From positions 174,672-238,671 of the forward strand of contig NZ_LMQL01000010.1 of assembly GCF_001424545.1 (NCBI RefSeq): a stretch of DNA of 64,000 bases. Reading direction: 5' to 3'. The notes below the pieces were generated by a model that saw only the letters and a program-made list of their open reading frames with translations, made no database searches and was not told the DNA's origin. Positions 50,918-60,231 of this stretch are shown here, in pieces (position 1 is the first letter of the stretch; each line of letters opens with the position of its first letter). The translations under genes were made by a program, and so were the position numbers. The stretch is from Ramlibacter sp. Leaf400. Its GTDB lineage: Bacteria > Pseudomonadota > Gammaproteobacteria > Burkholderiales > Burkholderiaceae_C.

Positions 50918-51934
50918 ATGCCCAGGAACCGCCAGATCCTGCTGGACAACCGCCCGCACGGGGAAGCCAGCACCACCAATTTCCGGCTGGTCACGGAGGA
51001 CACGCCGCCGCTGCGGGACGGCCAGGTGCTGGTGCGCCACCACTACCTGAGCCTGGACCCCTACATGCGCATGCGCATGAACGATGCCAAGAGCTACGCC
51101 GCGCCGCAGAAGTTGGGCGAGGTGATGATCGGCGGCACGGTGGGCGAGGTGGTCGAGAGCCGCAACGAGAAATTCAAGCCGGGCGACAAGGTCGTGGGCA
51201 TGGGGGGCTGGCAGGAATTCGGTGTGTACGACGCCGGCCAGCCCGGCGCGCTGCGCAAGGTCGACACCACGCACGTGCCGCTGTCGCACTACCTGGGCGC
51301 GGTCGGCATGCCGGGTGTCACCGCCTGGTACGGGCTGGTCAAGATCATCGATCCCAAGCCGGGCCAGACCATCGTGGTCAGCGCCGCCAGCGGCGCGGTG
51401 GGCAGCACCGTGGGCGTGCTGGCCAAGGCCCGGGGCTGCCGCGCCGTGGGCGTCGCCGGCGGCGCCGACAAGTGCCGCTACGTCACGCACGACCTCGGCT
51501 TCGATGCCGCCGTGGACTACAAGCAGCACCAGGACGCGGCCTCGCTGTCCCGCGCGCTCAAGGACGCCTGCCCCGACGGCGTGGACGGCTACTTCGAGAA
51601 CGTGGGCGGCATGGTGATGGATGCGGTGATGCTGCGCATGAACGCCTTCGCCCGAATCGCCCTGTGCGGGATGATCTCCGGCTACGACGGCAAGCCGATC
51701 CCCATGTCCTACCCGCAGCTGCTGCTGACCAACCGCATGACGGTGGAAGGCTTCATCGTCAGCGAGCACATGGATGTCTGGCCCGAGGCCCTGAAGGAGC
51801 TGGGCCAGCTGGTCGCGGGCGGCAAGCTGCGGCCGCGGGAAAGCATCGCCCGGGGCCTGGAGTCGGCGCCCGAGGCTTTCCTGGGCATGCTGCGCGGCCG
51901 CAACTTCGGCAAGCAGCTGGTCCAGCTGGTCTGA
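50918..51934 (+). CDS. NADP-dependent oxidoreductase, zinc-independent MDR (CurA/PTGR-like)
   Basis: 338-residue medium-chain reductase without zinc ligands. It reduces activated C=C bonds of enones with NADPH in known relatives. Motifs: LSLDPYMRMRMND (46-58), GMPGVTAWYGL, the cofactor loop VVSAASGAVGSTVGVLAKARG (about 152-172), FDAAVDYK, and YFENVGG. The C-terminus RGRNFGKQLVQLV matches the family. It might detoxify lipid-derived enals beside the desaturase and dehydrogenases. Confidence 0.9.
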   Translation: MPRNRQILLDNRPHGEASTTNFRLVTEDTPPLRDGQVLVRHHYLSLDPYMRMRMNDAKSYAAPQKLGEVMIGGTVGEVVESRNEKFKPGDKVVGMGGWQEFGVYDAGQPGALRKVDTTHVPLSHYLGAVGMPGVTAWYGLVKIIDPKPGQTIVVSAASGAVGSTVGVLAKARGCRAVGVAGGADKCRYVTHDLGFDAAVDYKQHQDAASLSRALKDACPDGVDGYFENVGGMVMDAVMLRMNAFARIALCGMISGYDGKPIPMSYPQLLLTNRMTVEGFIVSEHMDVWPEALKELGQLVAGGKLRPRESIARGLESAPEAFLGMLRGRNFGKQLVQLV

Positions 51935-51942
51935 GGCGGCCC

Positions 51943-52977
51943 GTGCAAGCGCGCCAGGGCGAGGAGTTCCGCGAGGACCACCGGGCGCCGGGGTCGCGCA
52001 ACGCGCAGGCGCGCCGCCTGCTGGGGCCCGGGGAGCTGGCGCCGCTCACGCGGCTTTCCACCGCGCGGTCGCTGCTGTCGATCGCGCAGACGTTCGGCCT
52101 GATCGCGCTGGCGATGGCGCTGGCCGTCGCCACCTGGCCGAGCGCGTGGATGGTGCCGGCCATCGTGGTGATCGGCATCGCCCAGCACGGCCTGTTCATC
52201 CTGGCGCACGAGGCGGCGCACTACCGGCTGTTCGCCCACCGCAAGGCCAACGACCTCGCGGGGCGCTTCATCGGCATGGTCGGCGGCGTGTCCATGTGCA
52301 CCTACCGCGTCACGCACCGGCTGCACCACAACAACCTCTACACCGAGGAAGACCCGGACACCGCCATCCACGGCGGCTACCCGCGCGGCAAGGCCTACCT
52401 GCTGGACAAGCTGGGGCGCGACCTGCTGGCGCTGAACGCCTGGAAGACGTACGCCTACTTCTTCGGCGCGCCGGCCATCAATGCCGACACCAACCGGGAG
52501 ATCCGCCCGCTGGACGACACCTCGCCGCAGCTGCGCGCGGCCGCGCGGGCCGACCGGCTGTGGGTGGCCGGCTTCCACCTCGCCGCGCCGGCGGTGGCCT
52601 TCGTCCTCGGGGGCGGGCAGGGCCTGCTCCTGTACCTGGTGCTGTGGCTCCTGCCGCTGGTGACGGTGCTGCAGCCCATCCTGCGGCTGCGCGCCATCTG
52701 CGAGCACGGCGCGACGACGGACCTGAGTTCGCCGCTCACGGCCGCGCGCACCAACCGCACTGTCGGTTCGTTCGGCAACTGGATCGCCCGAATCGTCCTG
52801 TTCCCGCACCACGTCAACTACCACGTGGAGCACCACCTCTACCCGGCGGTGCCGCACTACCACCTGCCAGCGCTGCACCGCCTGCTGGTGGACAAGGGGG
52901 CGCTCCAGGCGGCCGAGGTGCGCGATTTCACCGACACCTGGCGTCGCGTGTTCGCACCGAGGAGGGCTCGTGCCTGA
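51943..52977 (+). CDS. Membrane fatty acid desaturase
   Basis: 344-residue di-iron membrane desaturase or hydroxylase. Three histidine boxes are present: HEAAHYRLFAH (about 87-97), HRLHHNN (about 126-132), and YHVEHHLYPAVP near residue 290. Hydrophobic segments lie before box 1 (FGLIALAMALAVATW, MVPAIVVIGIAQHGLFIL) and before box 3 (GLLLYLVLWLLPLVTVL). No ATG is available near the start; GTG 51943, 8 bp after the previous stop, gives a plausible length. The product position cannot be deduced. It overlaps the next gene by 8 bp. Confidence 0.85.
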   Translation: MQARQGEEFREDHRAPGSRNAQARRLLGPGELAPLTRLSTARSLLSIAQTFGLIALAMALAVATWPSAWMVPAIVVIGIAQHGLFILAHEAAHYRLFAHRKANDLAGRFIGMVGGVSMCTYRVTHRLHHNNLYTEEDPDTAIHGGYPRGKAYLLDKLGRDLLALNAWKTYAYFFGAPAINADTNREIRPLDDTSPQLRAAARADRLWVAGFHLAAPAVAFVLGGGQGLLLYLVLWLLPLVTVLQPILRLRAICEHGATTDLSSPLTAARTNRTVGSFGNWIARIVLFPHHVNYHVEHHLYPAVPHYHLPALHRLLVDKGALQAAEVRDFTDTWRRVFAPRRARA

Positions 52978-54667
52978 CAGCGTCGCCACCCACGAGGTCT
53001 TCAACCAGCCCGAGCCGCTGGTGGGCTACGACCTGTTCGCCGGCAATGCGCCGCTGCGCGACGCGCTGAAGTTCAACGCGCCATCGCTGGACATGGCGCC
53101 GCTGGCCGCGCTGGGCGCCCGCCTGGGCACGGCGGAGATGCAGCTGCACGCGCGGCTGGCCAACGTGCATGCGCCCCAGCTGCGCACGCACGACCGCTTC
53201 GGCCGCCGCGCCGACGTCGTGGAGTTCCACCCCAGCTACCACGCCCTGATGGCCGCCGCGGTCGAAGCCGGCCTGCACGGCACGCCCTGGGCCGAACCCG
53301 CGCCCCTCCGGGATTCGCTCCCTCCACCTCCGGGGGAGGGCCAGGGTGGGGGCGCCCCCCACGTCCAGCGCGCCGCCGGCTTCATGCTCTTCACCGAGCT
53401 CGAGCCCTCGGTCCTGTGCCCCATCTCCATGACCTACGCGGTCACGCCGGCGCTTCGCAGCAATGCCGCGATCTACGCCGACTGGGGCCCCAGGCTCACC
53501 AGCCGCCGCTACGACCCTGCGCTCAAACCCTGGCACGAGAAGCCCGGCCTGACCATGGGCATGGGCATGACCGAGAAGCAGGGCGGCTCCGACGTGCGGG
53601 CCAACACCACGCGCGCCGAGCCGGACGGCAGCGACGCCTGGGGCCAGCGCATGCGCGTCACCGGCCACAAGTGGTTCTTCTCCGCGCCCATGTGCGATGC
53701 GTTCCTTATCCTGGCGCAGACCGCCTCGGGCCTGTCCTGCCTGTTCCTGCCGCGCGTGCTGCCGGACGGCCGCCTGAACGCCCTCCGCATCCAGCGCCTG
53801 AAGGACAAGCTGGGCAACAAGGCCAACGCCAGCTCGGAGGTGGAGTTCGAGGGCGCCACCGCCTGGCTGGTGGGCGACGAGGGCAGGGGCGTGCCGCAGA
53901 TCCTGGAGATGGGCACCATGACCCGGCTGGACTGCGCGCTGGGCACCAGCGGGCTGATGCGGCAGGCGCTGGCCCTGGCGCTCAACCACACCTCGCAGCG
54001 CCAGGCGTTCGGCAAGCGGCTGATCGAGCAGCCCCTGATGCGCAACGTGCTGGCCGACCTGGCGCTGGAGAGCGAGGCCGCGACCGCGCTGGCGATCCGC
54101 CTGGCGCGCGCCTTCGACCGCCGCGGCGACGCGCACGAGGCCGCCATGGCGCGGCTGCTCACGCCGGTGGCCAAGTTCTGGATCTGCAAGCGGGGCAGCC
54201 CCTTCGCCCAGGAGGCTATGGAATGCCTGGGCGGCAACGGCTACGTGGAGGAGGGCGGCGAAGGCGTGATGGCCCGCATCTACCGCGAGATGCCGCTCAA
54301 TTCGATCTGGGAAGGCGCCGGCAACATCATGGCGCTGGACCTGCTGCGCGCGCTGCGCAAGGCCGATGCGGCCGCGGCGCTGGCCCACGAGCTGCAGCCC
54401 GCGCGCGGCGCCCATCCCGCGCTGGATCGCCTGGCGTCCGCGCTGCCCACCCGGGTGGAAGAAATGGCCACCGAGGCCGAGGCGCGCCGCCTGGCGCAGG
54501 ACGTGGCGCTGGCCGTGCAGGCGGCGCTGCTGCTGCAGACCGCACCGCCCGCGGTGTTCGCCGCCTTCTGCGACTCGCGCCTGGGCGGCGACTGGGGCCA
54601 GGCCTTCGGCACGCTGGGCGCCCGCACCGATTTCGACACCCTGATCGCGCGGGCGATGCCGCGCTGA
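52970..54667 (+). CDS. AidB-like acyl-CoA dehydrogenase with an in-frame repeat insertion
   Basis: 565-residue FAD protein of the AidB/isovaleryl-CoA dehydrogenase-like group. LCPISMTYAVTPAL, MGMGMTEKQGGSDVRANTT, TGHKWFFSAPMCDAFLILAQ and ECLGGNGYVEEG...YREMPLNSIWEGAGNIMALD are family segments; the last matches AidB closely. Between residues of about 110 and 130 sits APLRDSLPPPPGEGQGGGAP, a low-complexity loop that AidB lacks. It is encoded by a GC-rich repeat (53303-53360). GTG 52970 follows an AGGAGG site and overlaps the desaturase stop. AidB binds DNA and acts in alkylation response in E. coli; here ogt lies 1.9 kb downstream. Confidence 0.88.
   Translation: MPDSVATHEVFNQPEPLVGYDLFAGNAPLRDALKFNAPSLDMAPLAALGARLGTAEMQLHARLANVHAPQLRTHDRFGRRADVVEFHPSYHALMAAAVEAGLHGTPWAEPAPLRDSLPPPPGEGQGGGAPHVQRAAGFMLFTELEPSVLCPISMTYAVTPALRSNAAIYADWGPRLTSRRYDPALKPWHEKPGLTMGMGMTEKQGGSDVRANTTRAEPDGSDAWGQRMRVTGHKWFFSAPMCDAFLILAQTASGLSCLFLPRVLPDGRLNALRIQRLKDKLGNKANASSEVEFEGATAWLVGDEGRGVPQILEMGTMTRLDCALGTSGLMRQALALALNHTSQRQAFGKRLIEQPLMRNVLADLALESEAATALAIRLARAFDRRGDAHEAAMARLLTPVAKFWICKRGSPFAQEAMECLGGNGYVEEGGEGVMARIYREMPLNSIWEGAGNIMALDLLRALRKADAAAALAHELQPARGAHPALDRLASALPTRVEEMATEAEARRLAQDVALAVQAALLLQTAPPAVFAAFCDSRLGGDWGQAFGTLGARTDFDTLIARAMPR
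53303..53360. repeat. GC-rich palindromic repeat inserted in frame within a gene
   Basis: The stretch contains GGGATTCGCTCCCTCC, then CACCTCCGGGGGAGGGCCAG and GGTGGGGGCGCC, an interspersed repeat type usually found between genes in proteobacteria. It adds about 15 codons to the acyl-CoA dehydrogenase without breaking the frame. It differs in sequence from the GTCATTCCCG element family in this window. Confidence 0.65.
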
Positions 54668-54693
54668 CCCCAAGGACCCGCACAAGGACGAGC

Positions 54694-55641
54694 ATGACGG
54701 ACCTGATCCTGCACCACTACCCCGAGTCGCCTTTCTCCGAGAAGGTCCGGCTGATCCTGGGCCACAAGAAGCTGCCCTGGCAGTCGGTGCGCATCCCGCG
54801 GGTGATGCCCAAGCCGGACGTGCAGGCGCTGACCGGCGGGTACCGCCGCACGCCCGTGCTGCAGGTCGGCGCCGACATCTACTGCGACACGGCCCTGATC
54901 TGCGACGTGCTGGAGCACGTGCAGCCGGAGCCGCCTCTGTACCCGCTGCACATCAAGGGCGTGGCCCGCATCTTTGCGCAGTGGGCCGACAGCACGCTGT
55001 TCTGGGCCGCCATGACGTACAACAGCCAGCCCAAGGCCGCGGGCCAGCTGTTCCCCAGCGCCGAGGTGGGCCAGGCCTTCATGGCCGACCGCAAGGCCAT
55101 GCGCACCAACATGACCCAGCTGCGGCTGGGCGACGCCACGTCCGCCTACCGCTCCTACCTGCGGCGCATCGCGCACATGACCGACGAGCACGACTTCCTG
55201 TTCGGTGCCGAGCCCTGCCTGGCCGACTTCGCCGCCTACCACCCGCTCTGGTTCACCCGCACGCGCACGCCCGTGCTGGCCGACATCCTGCAGCCCACGC
55301 CTTCGCTGCTGGAGTGGATGGAGCGCATGTCCGCCTTCGGCCACAGCCGCTTCGAGGAGCTGTCGGCGCAGGACGCCGTCACCGTGGCCGAGCGCGCGGA
55401 GCCGCTGCCGCCCGGCCAGAACCTGCTGGTGGACAGCGCCTTCCAGAACGACCACGGCATCCCGCTGGGCACGCGCGTGACGGTCACGGCCGAGGCCTTC
55501 GGCCCGGAATCCACCGAGGGCGTGCTGATGGCCGCCACCCGCACCCACTACAGCCTCTTGCGCGAGGACCCGCGCGCCGGCCCGATCCACGTGCATTTCC
55601 CCCGCATCGGCTTCGTGCTGAGAAAGGCAGACGCGACATGA
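54694..55641 (+). CDS. Glutathione S-transferase with C-terminal extension
   Basis: 315-residue cytosolic GST-like protein. The thioredoxin-fold N-domain (LILHHYPESPFSEKVRLILG, then GGYRRTPVLQVGADIYCDT) has Ser at the usual catalytic position. The helical C-domain runs to about residue 230 (HDFLFGAEPCLADFAAYHPLW). About 80 further residues follow (NLLVDSAFQNDHGIPLGTRV...), likely a beta-rich extra domain I do not recognise. The frame is open far upstream, but MTDLILHHYPESPF is the GST start. It overlaps the next SDR by 4 bp. Confidence 0.88.
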   Translation: MTDLILHHYPESPFSEKVRLILGHKKLPWQSVRIPRVMPKPDVQALTGGYRRTPVLQVGADIYCDTALICDVLEHVQPEPPLYPLHIKGVARIFAQWADSTLFWAAMTYNSQPKAAGQLFPSAEVGQAFMADRKAMRTNMTQLRLGDATSAYRSYLRRIAHMTDEHDFLFGAEPCLADFAAYHPLWFTRTRTPVLADILQPTPSLLEWMERMSAFGHSRFEELSAQDAVTVAERAEPLPPGQNLLVDSAFQNDHGIPLGTRVTVTAEAFGPESTEGVLMAATRTHYSLLREDPRAGPIHVHFPRIGFVLRKADAT

Positions 55642-56543
55642 TCTCGGACTTCAAGGGCAGGACCGCCGTGCTGACCGGCGGCGCCTCCGGCTTCGGCCTG
55701 GAATGCGCCCGCATCGGCGCGCGCCTGGGCATGAACCTGGTGCTGGTCGACGTGCAGCAGGACGCGCTGGACCGCGCCCGGGCCGAGATGGAGCAGGCCG
55801 GCGCCCCGGTGCTGGCCCGGCGCGTGGACGTGTCCAAGGCGGCGGAGATGGAGGCGCTGGCGCAGGCCGTGCAGCAGCGCTTCGGCGCGCCGCACTTCGT
55901 CTTCAACAACGCCGGCGTCGGCGCCGGGGGCCTGGTCTGGGAGAACAGCCTCGCCGACTGGGAGTGGGTGATGGGCGTCAACGTCTGGGGCGTGGTGCAC
56001 GGCGTGCGCCTGTTCACGCCCATGATGCTGGCCGCCGCCCAGGCCGATCCCTCCTGGCAGGGCCACATCGTCAACACGGCCAGCATGGCGGGCCTGCTCA
56101 CGCCGCCCAACATGGGCATCTACAACGTGAGCAAGCACGCCGTGGTGAGCCTCACCGAGACGCTCTACCAGGACCTGCGCCTGGTGACGGACCAGATCGG
56201 CGCCAGCGTGCTGTGCCCGTATTTCGTGCCCACCGGCATCCACCAGAGCGAGCGCAACCGGCCCGGCGAGCTCGCGGCCGCGAAGCCGACGCGCAGCCAG
56301 CTGATCGGCCAGGCCATGAGCGACAAGGCGGTGAGTTCGGGCAAGGTCACGGCGGCGGAGGTGGCGCAGAAGGTCTTCGATGCGATCGCGCAGGACCGTT
56401 TCTACGTTTTCAGCCATCCCAAGGCCCTGGGCAACGTTCGCAGCCGCATGGAGGCCATCGTCGAGATCCGCAACCCGCCCGATCCCTTCCTCGAGCGGCC
56501 CGAGGTCGGCGAGCAGCTGCGCAAGGCGCTGCGCGAGGGCTGA
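55638..56543 (+). CDS. Short-chain dehydrogenase/reductase
   Basis: 301-residue SDR, distinct from the one at 49685. TGGASGFG (13-20), NNAG (90-93), catalytic S149, Y162 and K166 (NTASMAG; YNVSKHA). A longer C-terminal region (QSERNRPGELAAAKPTRSQL...) resembles SDRs acting on bulky hydrophobic substrates. The LVDVQQ after strand 2 hints at NAD preference. It is coupled to the GST by an ATGA overlap, and ogt begins 8 bp later, so these end one long operon. Confidence 0.9.
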   Translation: MISDFKGRTAVLTGGASGFGLECARIGARLGMNLVLVDVQQDALDRARAEMEQAGAPVLARRVDVSKAAEMEALAQAVQQRFGAPHFVFNNAGVGAGGLVWENSLADWEWVMGVNVWGVVHGVRLFTPMMLAAAQADPSWQGHIVNTASMAGLLTPPNMGIYNVSKHAVVSLTETLYQDLRLVTDQIGASVLCPYFVPTGIHQSERNRPGELAAAKPTRSQLIGQAMSDKAVSSGKVTAAEVAQKVFDAIAQDRFYVFSHPKALGNVRSRMEAIVEIRNPPDPFLERPEVGEQLRKALREG

Positions 56544-56551
56544 AGAAGGCC

Positions 56552-57103
56552 ATGGGCGCCGCGGTCGGCTGCTGCCTGTTCGACACGGAGGTCGGCCGCT
56601 GCGGCATCGCCTGGACGGCGGGCGGTTCGGTGCAGGCGGTGCAGCTGCCCGAGACCCGGGACGAGGGCACCCTGGCCCGCATGCGGCGGCGCTGCGGCGA
56701 CGTGCCGGTGGGCGATCCGCCGCAGGCCGTTTCGGCAGTGATTGGGCGCGTGCAGCTCGTCCTGCAGGGCGAGCGCGATGCGATGCTGGACGTGGCGCTG
56801 GACTACGAAGGTGTGCCGCCGTTCCACCAGCGCGTGTACGAAGCGGCCCGCGCGATCCCGCCCGGGCGCGTGAAGACCTACGGCGAGCTCGCGCGGGAAC
56901 TGGGGGATGCGGGTGCGTCGCGCGCGGTGGGGCAGGCGCTGGGGCACAACCCGTTCGCGCCTGTCGTGCCGTGCCACCGCATCCTGGCGGCGCACGGCGC
57001 CAGCGGCGGCTTCTCCGCCGAAGGTGGCGCGAGGACCAAGCTGAAAATGCTGGAGCTCGAGCGGGCGGTGCTCAGCCCGCAGGGGCCGGGGTTGTTCGAT
57101 TGA
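56552..57103 (+). CDS. ogt: Methylated-DNA--[protein]-cysteine S-methyltransferase
   Basis: Suicide repair protein that takes methyl groups from O6-methylguanine or O4-methylthymine. The 183-residue protein has an N-terminal RNase H-like domain and the C-terminal active-site domain. There, FHQRVYEAARAIPPGRVKTYGELA contains the arginine finger region, and PVVPCHRIL has acceptor C141. No AraC-type Ada domain is fused, so it is the constitutive Ogt type. It starts 8 bp after the SDR stop. Confidence 0.92.
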   Translation: MGAAVGCCLFDTEVGRCGIAWTAGGSVQAVQLPETRDEGTLARMRRRCGDVPVGDPPQAVSAVIGRVQLVLQGERDAMLDVALDYEGVPPFHQRVYEAARAIPPGRVKTYGELARELGDAGASRAVGQALGHNPFAPVVPCHRILAAHGASGGFSAEGGARTKLKMLELERAVLSPQGPGLFD

Positions 57104-57188
57104 GTCATCCCCGCGAAGGCGGGGATCCAGGGCTTCCCTGCAGTCCGCGAAGGCGGACGCATTGGATTCCCGCCTTCGCGGGAATGAC
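57104..57188. repeat. Inverted-repeat element, copy 5
   Basis: Arms GTCATCCCCGCGAAGGCGGG and near complement ending CGCGGGAATGAC, with an inner palindrome TCCGCGAAGGCGGA. It begins on the base after the ogt stop codon and reaches to 9 bp from the convergent LapA-like gene end, so it fills the whole gap. Confidence 0.9.
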
Positions 57189-57197
57189 GGCCTCCAT

Positions 57198-57764
57198 CTA
57201 GACCCTTTCCCGTCCCGGCTGAGAATGGACGCCCAGGCCGGGTTCCACGACCCGGGTCGGCCCGATCTCCTCGACCCGCTCCACACGAGCGCCGCCCCGG
57301 GTGTCGATCCGCCGTTCCATCTCGGTCAGCCGCGACGTGAGCAGGTGGTACATCTGCTCCAGCTGGTTGCGCAGTTCGCGCTGGTGCTGGGCCATGGTCT
57401 TTTCCATCTCGGCCTGCACGATGCTCTCGCGCTGCTTCTCGTCGCGCAGGTGGCCGTCCAGCAGCTGGCGCAGGTCGGTGAAGCGCGACACCTCGGCCTT
57501 CTCGGCCAGGTCGCGCTGGGCGTTCAGCGCCTTGGCGTGCTGGCGCGTCTCGTACAGGCTCTGCGTCCGCATCGTCGCCGTGGTGGCCAGGAAGACCAGC
57601 AGCGTCAGGCCCAGCAGCGTGAGCAGGATCAGGCCCATCGGCGCATCCGCCTGGACGATGCCGAAGTTGAGGCTGGAGGGTCGGGTGATCTCCGGCCAGT
57701 TCTGGGCCGCGAAACCGGCCACCGCCAGGATCACCAGCACCAGGAAGAGCATTCGCGCGCGCAT
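57198..57764 (-). CDS. LapA-domain (DUF1049-like) membrane protein with coiled-coil tail
   Basis: 188-residue inner-membrane protein. Two hydrophobic helices (MLFLVLVILAVAGFAAQNW, about 5-23, and GLILLTLLGLTLLVFLATTA, about 43-62) flank a short loop, the LapA/YciS arrangement seen in LPS-assembly regulators. A predicted cytoplasmic coiled coil follows (QRDLAEKAEVSRFTDLRQLL... to about 150). LapA with LapB controls LpxC turnover in E. coli; here lapB is not adjacent, so the role is uncertain. It is divergent from tex. Confidence 0.75.
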   Translation of the reverse strand: MRARMLFLVLVILAVAGFAAQNWPEITRPSSLNFGIVQADAPMGLILLTLLGLTLLVFLATTATMRTQSLYETRQHAKALNAQRDLAEKAEVSRFTDLRQLLDGHLRDEKQRESIVQAEMEKTMAQHQRELRNQLEQMYHLLTSRLTEMERRIDTRGGARVERVEEIGPTRVVEPGLGVHSQPGRERV

Positions 57765-57905
57765 GTCGTTCTCCCTTAAAAAAGCTACAACGGAATGCAA
57801 CGATTCTTCGAAGCGGCAAGTTCTCACGGTGTCAGCCACGGTCCCGTTTTGCTGTGCGAGCCCTGTGGCAAACTCGCGCGCTTCCTGGCAGCCCAGCAGT
57901 ACCCC

Positions 57906-60227
57906 ATGAACAAGATCACCCGCCAGATCGCCGCCGAACTCCGCGTCGGTGAGCAGCAGGTACGCACCGCTGTCGACCTGCTCGACGGTGGCGCCACGGT
58001 CCCCTTCATCGCCCGCTACCGCAAGGAAGCCACCGGCGGCCTCGACGACGTGCAGCTGCGCGAGCTGCAGTTCCGGCTGGGCTACCTGCGCGAGCTGGAA
58101 GAACGGCGCGAGGCGGTCATCCGCAGCGTCGAGGAGCAGGGCAAGCTCACGCCCGAGCTGCGCGCGGCCCTCGAGGCGGCGCCCACCAAGCAGGAGCTGG
58201 AAGACCTCTACCTGCCGTTCAAGCCCCGCCGCCGCACCAAGGGCCAGATCGCGCGTGAAGCCGGCCTGGAGCCGCTGGCCGACAAGCTCTTCGCCGACCC
58301 GAAGCTGGACCCCGCCGCCGAGGCGCAGGCCTTCGTCAAGGCGGAGAAAGGCGAGGGCGGCGAGGACTTCACCACCGTGCCCGCCGTGCTCGACGGCGTG
58401 CGAGACATCCTGTCCGAGCGCTGGGCCGAGGAGCCCGCGCTGGTGCAGACGCTGCGCGAATGGCTGTGGCAGGAGGGGCTCTTGCGCAGCAAGCTGGCCG
58501 CGGGAAAGGACGAGAACCACCCCGACGTCTCCAAGTTCCGCGACTACTTCGACTACGACGAGCCGATCGGCCGCGTGCCTTCGCACCGCGCGCTGGCGGT
58601 GTTCCGCGGCCGCCAGCTCGAGATCCTGGATGCCAAGCTCACGCTGCCGGTGGAGCCCGAGCCCGGCAAGCCGTCGATCGCCGAAGGCAAGATCGCGCTG
58701 CAGCTGGGCTGGTCCCACGCGGGCCGGCCGGCCGACGACCTGCTGCGCAAGTGCGTGGCCTGGACCTGGCGCGTCAAGCTGTCGCTGTCGATCGAGCGCG
58801 ACCTGTTCGCCCGCCTGCGCGAGGAGGCGGAGAAGGTCGCGATCAAGGTGTTCGCCGACAACCTGCGCGACCTGCTGCTGGCCGCGCCCGCGGGCCCCAA
58901 GGTGGTCATGGGCCTGGACCCCGGCATCCGCACCGGCGTGAAGGTCGCGGTGGTGGACGTCACCGGCAAGCTGGTGGAGACCGCCACGGTCTACCCCCAC
59001 GAGCCGCGCCGGGACTGGGACGGCTCGCTGCACGCGCTGGAGCGCCTGTGCCTCAAGCACGGCGTGAACCTCATCGCGATCGGCAATGGCACGGCCAGCC
59101 GGGAGACCGACAAGCTGGCGGCCGACCTGGGCAAGCGCGTCGAAGGGCTGCAGCGGGTGGTGGTGAGCGAGGCCGGCGCCTCGGTGTATTCGGCCAGCGA
59201 GTTCGCCTCCCAGGAGATGCCCGACGTGGACGTGAGCCTGCGCGGCGCCGCCAGCATCGCCCGGCGGCTGCAGGACCCGCTGGCGGAACTGGTGAAGATC
59301 GATCCCAAGTCCATCGGCGTGGGGCAGTACCAGCACGACGTCAACCAGACCGAGCTGGCCCGCACGCTGGACGCGGTGGTCGAGGACTGCGTGAACTCGG
59401 TGGGCGTGGACCTGAACACGGCCAGCGTGCCGCTGCTCACGCGCGTCTCGGGGCTGTCGACGTCCGTGGCCAGGTCGGTGGTGCGCTGGCGCGAGTCGCA
59501 TGGCGCCTTCCGCAGCCGCCAGCAGCTGCTGGAGGTGAGCGGCCTGGGCGCCAAGACCTTCGAGCAGAGCGCGGGCTTCCTGCGCATCCGCGAGGGCGAC
59601 AACCCGCTGGACATGACCGGCGTGCACCCCGAGACCTACCCGGTGGTCGAGAAGATGATCGCCACCAGCGGCAAGCCGGTGGTCGAGCTGATGGGCCGGG
59701 CCGAGATGCTCAAGACGCTCAAGCCGGAGCTGTTCGCCAACGAGAAGTTCGGCGTCATCACCGTGCGCGACATCCTCGTCGAGCTGGAGAAACCCGGCCG
59801 CGACCCGCGCCCCGACTTCAAGGTGGCGCGCTTCAACGAGGGCGTGGAGGACATCGCCGACCTGAAGGAAGGCATGCTGCTGGAGGGCACGGTGAGCAAC
59901 GTCGCCCAGTTCGGCGCCTTCATCGACCTGGGCGTGCACCAGGACGGCCTGGTGCACGTGAGCCAGCTGTCCAACCGCTTCGTCAACGATGCGCGCGAGG
60001 TGGTCAAGACCGGCGACATCGTCAAGGTCAAGGTGCTGGAAGTGGACGCGGCCCGCAAGCGCATCAGCCTCACGATGAAGCTGGACGCCAAGGCCGCGCC
60101 GCGCCGCGACGGGCCGCGCGACAACCGCTTCGAGAACGCCGGGCGCGGCCAGCGCGCGCCGGCCAATCCGCAGCTGAACACCGCCATCGCGGGCGCCTTC
60201 GCCAAGCTGCAGCAGGCGCGCAAGTAA
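57906..60227 (+). CDS. tex: Tex family S1 RNA-binding transcription accessory protein
   Basis: 773-residue Tex/YhgF protein, which binds nucleic acids through several modules and affects transcription and toxin expression in other bacteria. Order: Tex N-terminal helical domains (TVPFIARYRKEATGGLDDVQ), a YqgF/RNase H-like domain (VVMGLDPGIRTGVKVAVVD), HhH motifs (VGVDLNTASVPLLTRVSGL...), and a C-terminal S1 domain (GMLLEGTVSNVAQFGAFIDL, about 655-725). A basic tail ends it. The start at 57906 (MNKITRQIAAEL) fits the family. A patatin gene follows 4 bp later. Confidence 0.95.
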   Translation: MNKITRQIAAELRVGEQQVRTAVDLLDGGATVPFIARYRKEATGGLDDVQLRELQFRLGYLRELEERREAVIRSVEEQGKLTPELRAALEAAPTKQELEDLYLPFKPRRRTKGQIAREAGLEPLADKLFADPKLDPAAEAQAFVKAEKGEGGEDFTTVPAVLDGVRDILSERWAEEPALVQTLREWLWQEGLLRSKLAAGKDENHPDVSKFRDYFDYDEPIGRVPSHRALAVFRGRQLEILDAKLTLPVEPEPGKPSIAEGKIALQLGWSHAGRPADDLLRKCVAWTWRVKLSLSIERDLFARLREEAEKVAIKVFADNLRDLLLAAPAGPKVVMGLDPGIRTGVKVAVVDVTGKLVETATVYPHEPRRDWDGSLHALERLCLKHGVNLIAIGNGTASRETDKLAADLGKRVEGLQRVVVSEAGASVYSASEFASQEMPDVDVSLRGAASIARRLQDPLAELVKIDPKSIGVGQYQHDVNQTELARTLDAVVEDCVNSVGVDLNTASVPLLTRVSGLSTSVARSVVRWRESHGAFRSRQQLLEVSGLGAKTFEQSAGFLRIREGDNPLDMTGVHPETYPVVEKMIATSGKPVVELMGRAEMLKTLKPELFANEKFGVITVRDILVELEKPGRDPRPDFKVARFNEGVEDIADLKEGMLLEGTVSNVAQFGAFIDLGVHQDGLVHVSQLSNRFVNDAREVVKTGDIVKVKVLEVDAARKRISLTMKLDAKAAPRRDGPRDNRFENAGRGQRAPANPQLNTAIAGAFAKLQQARK

Positions 60228-60231
60228 ACGC

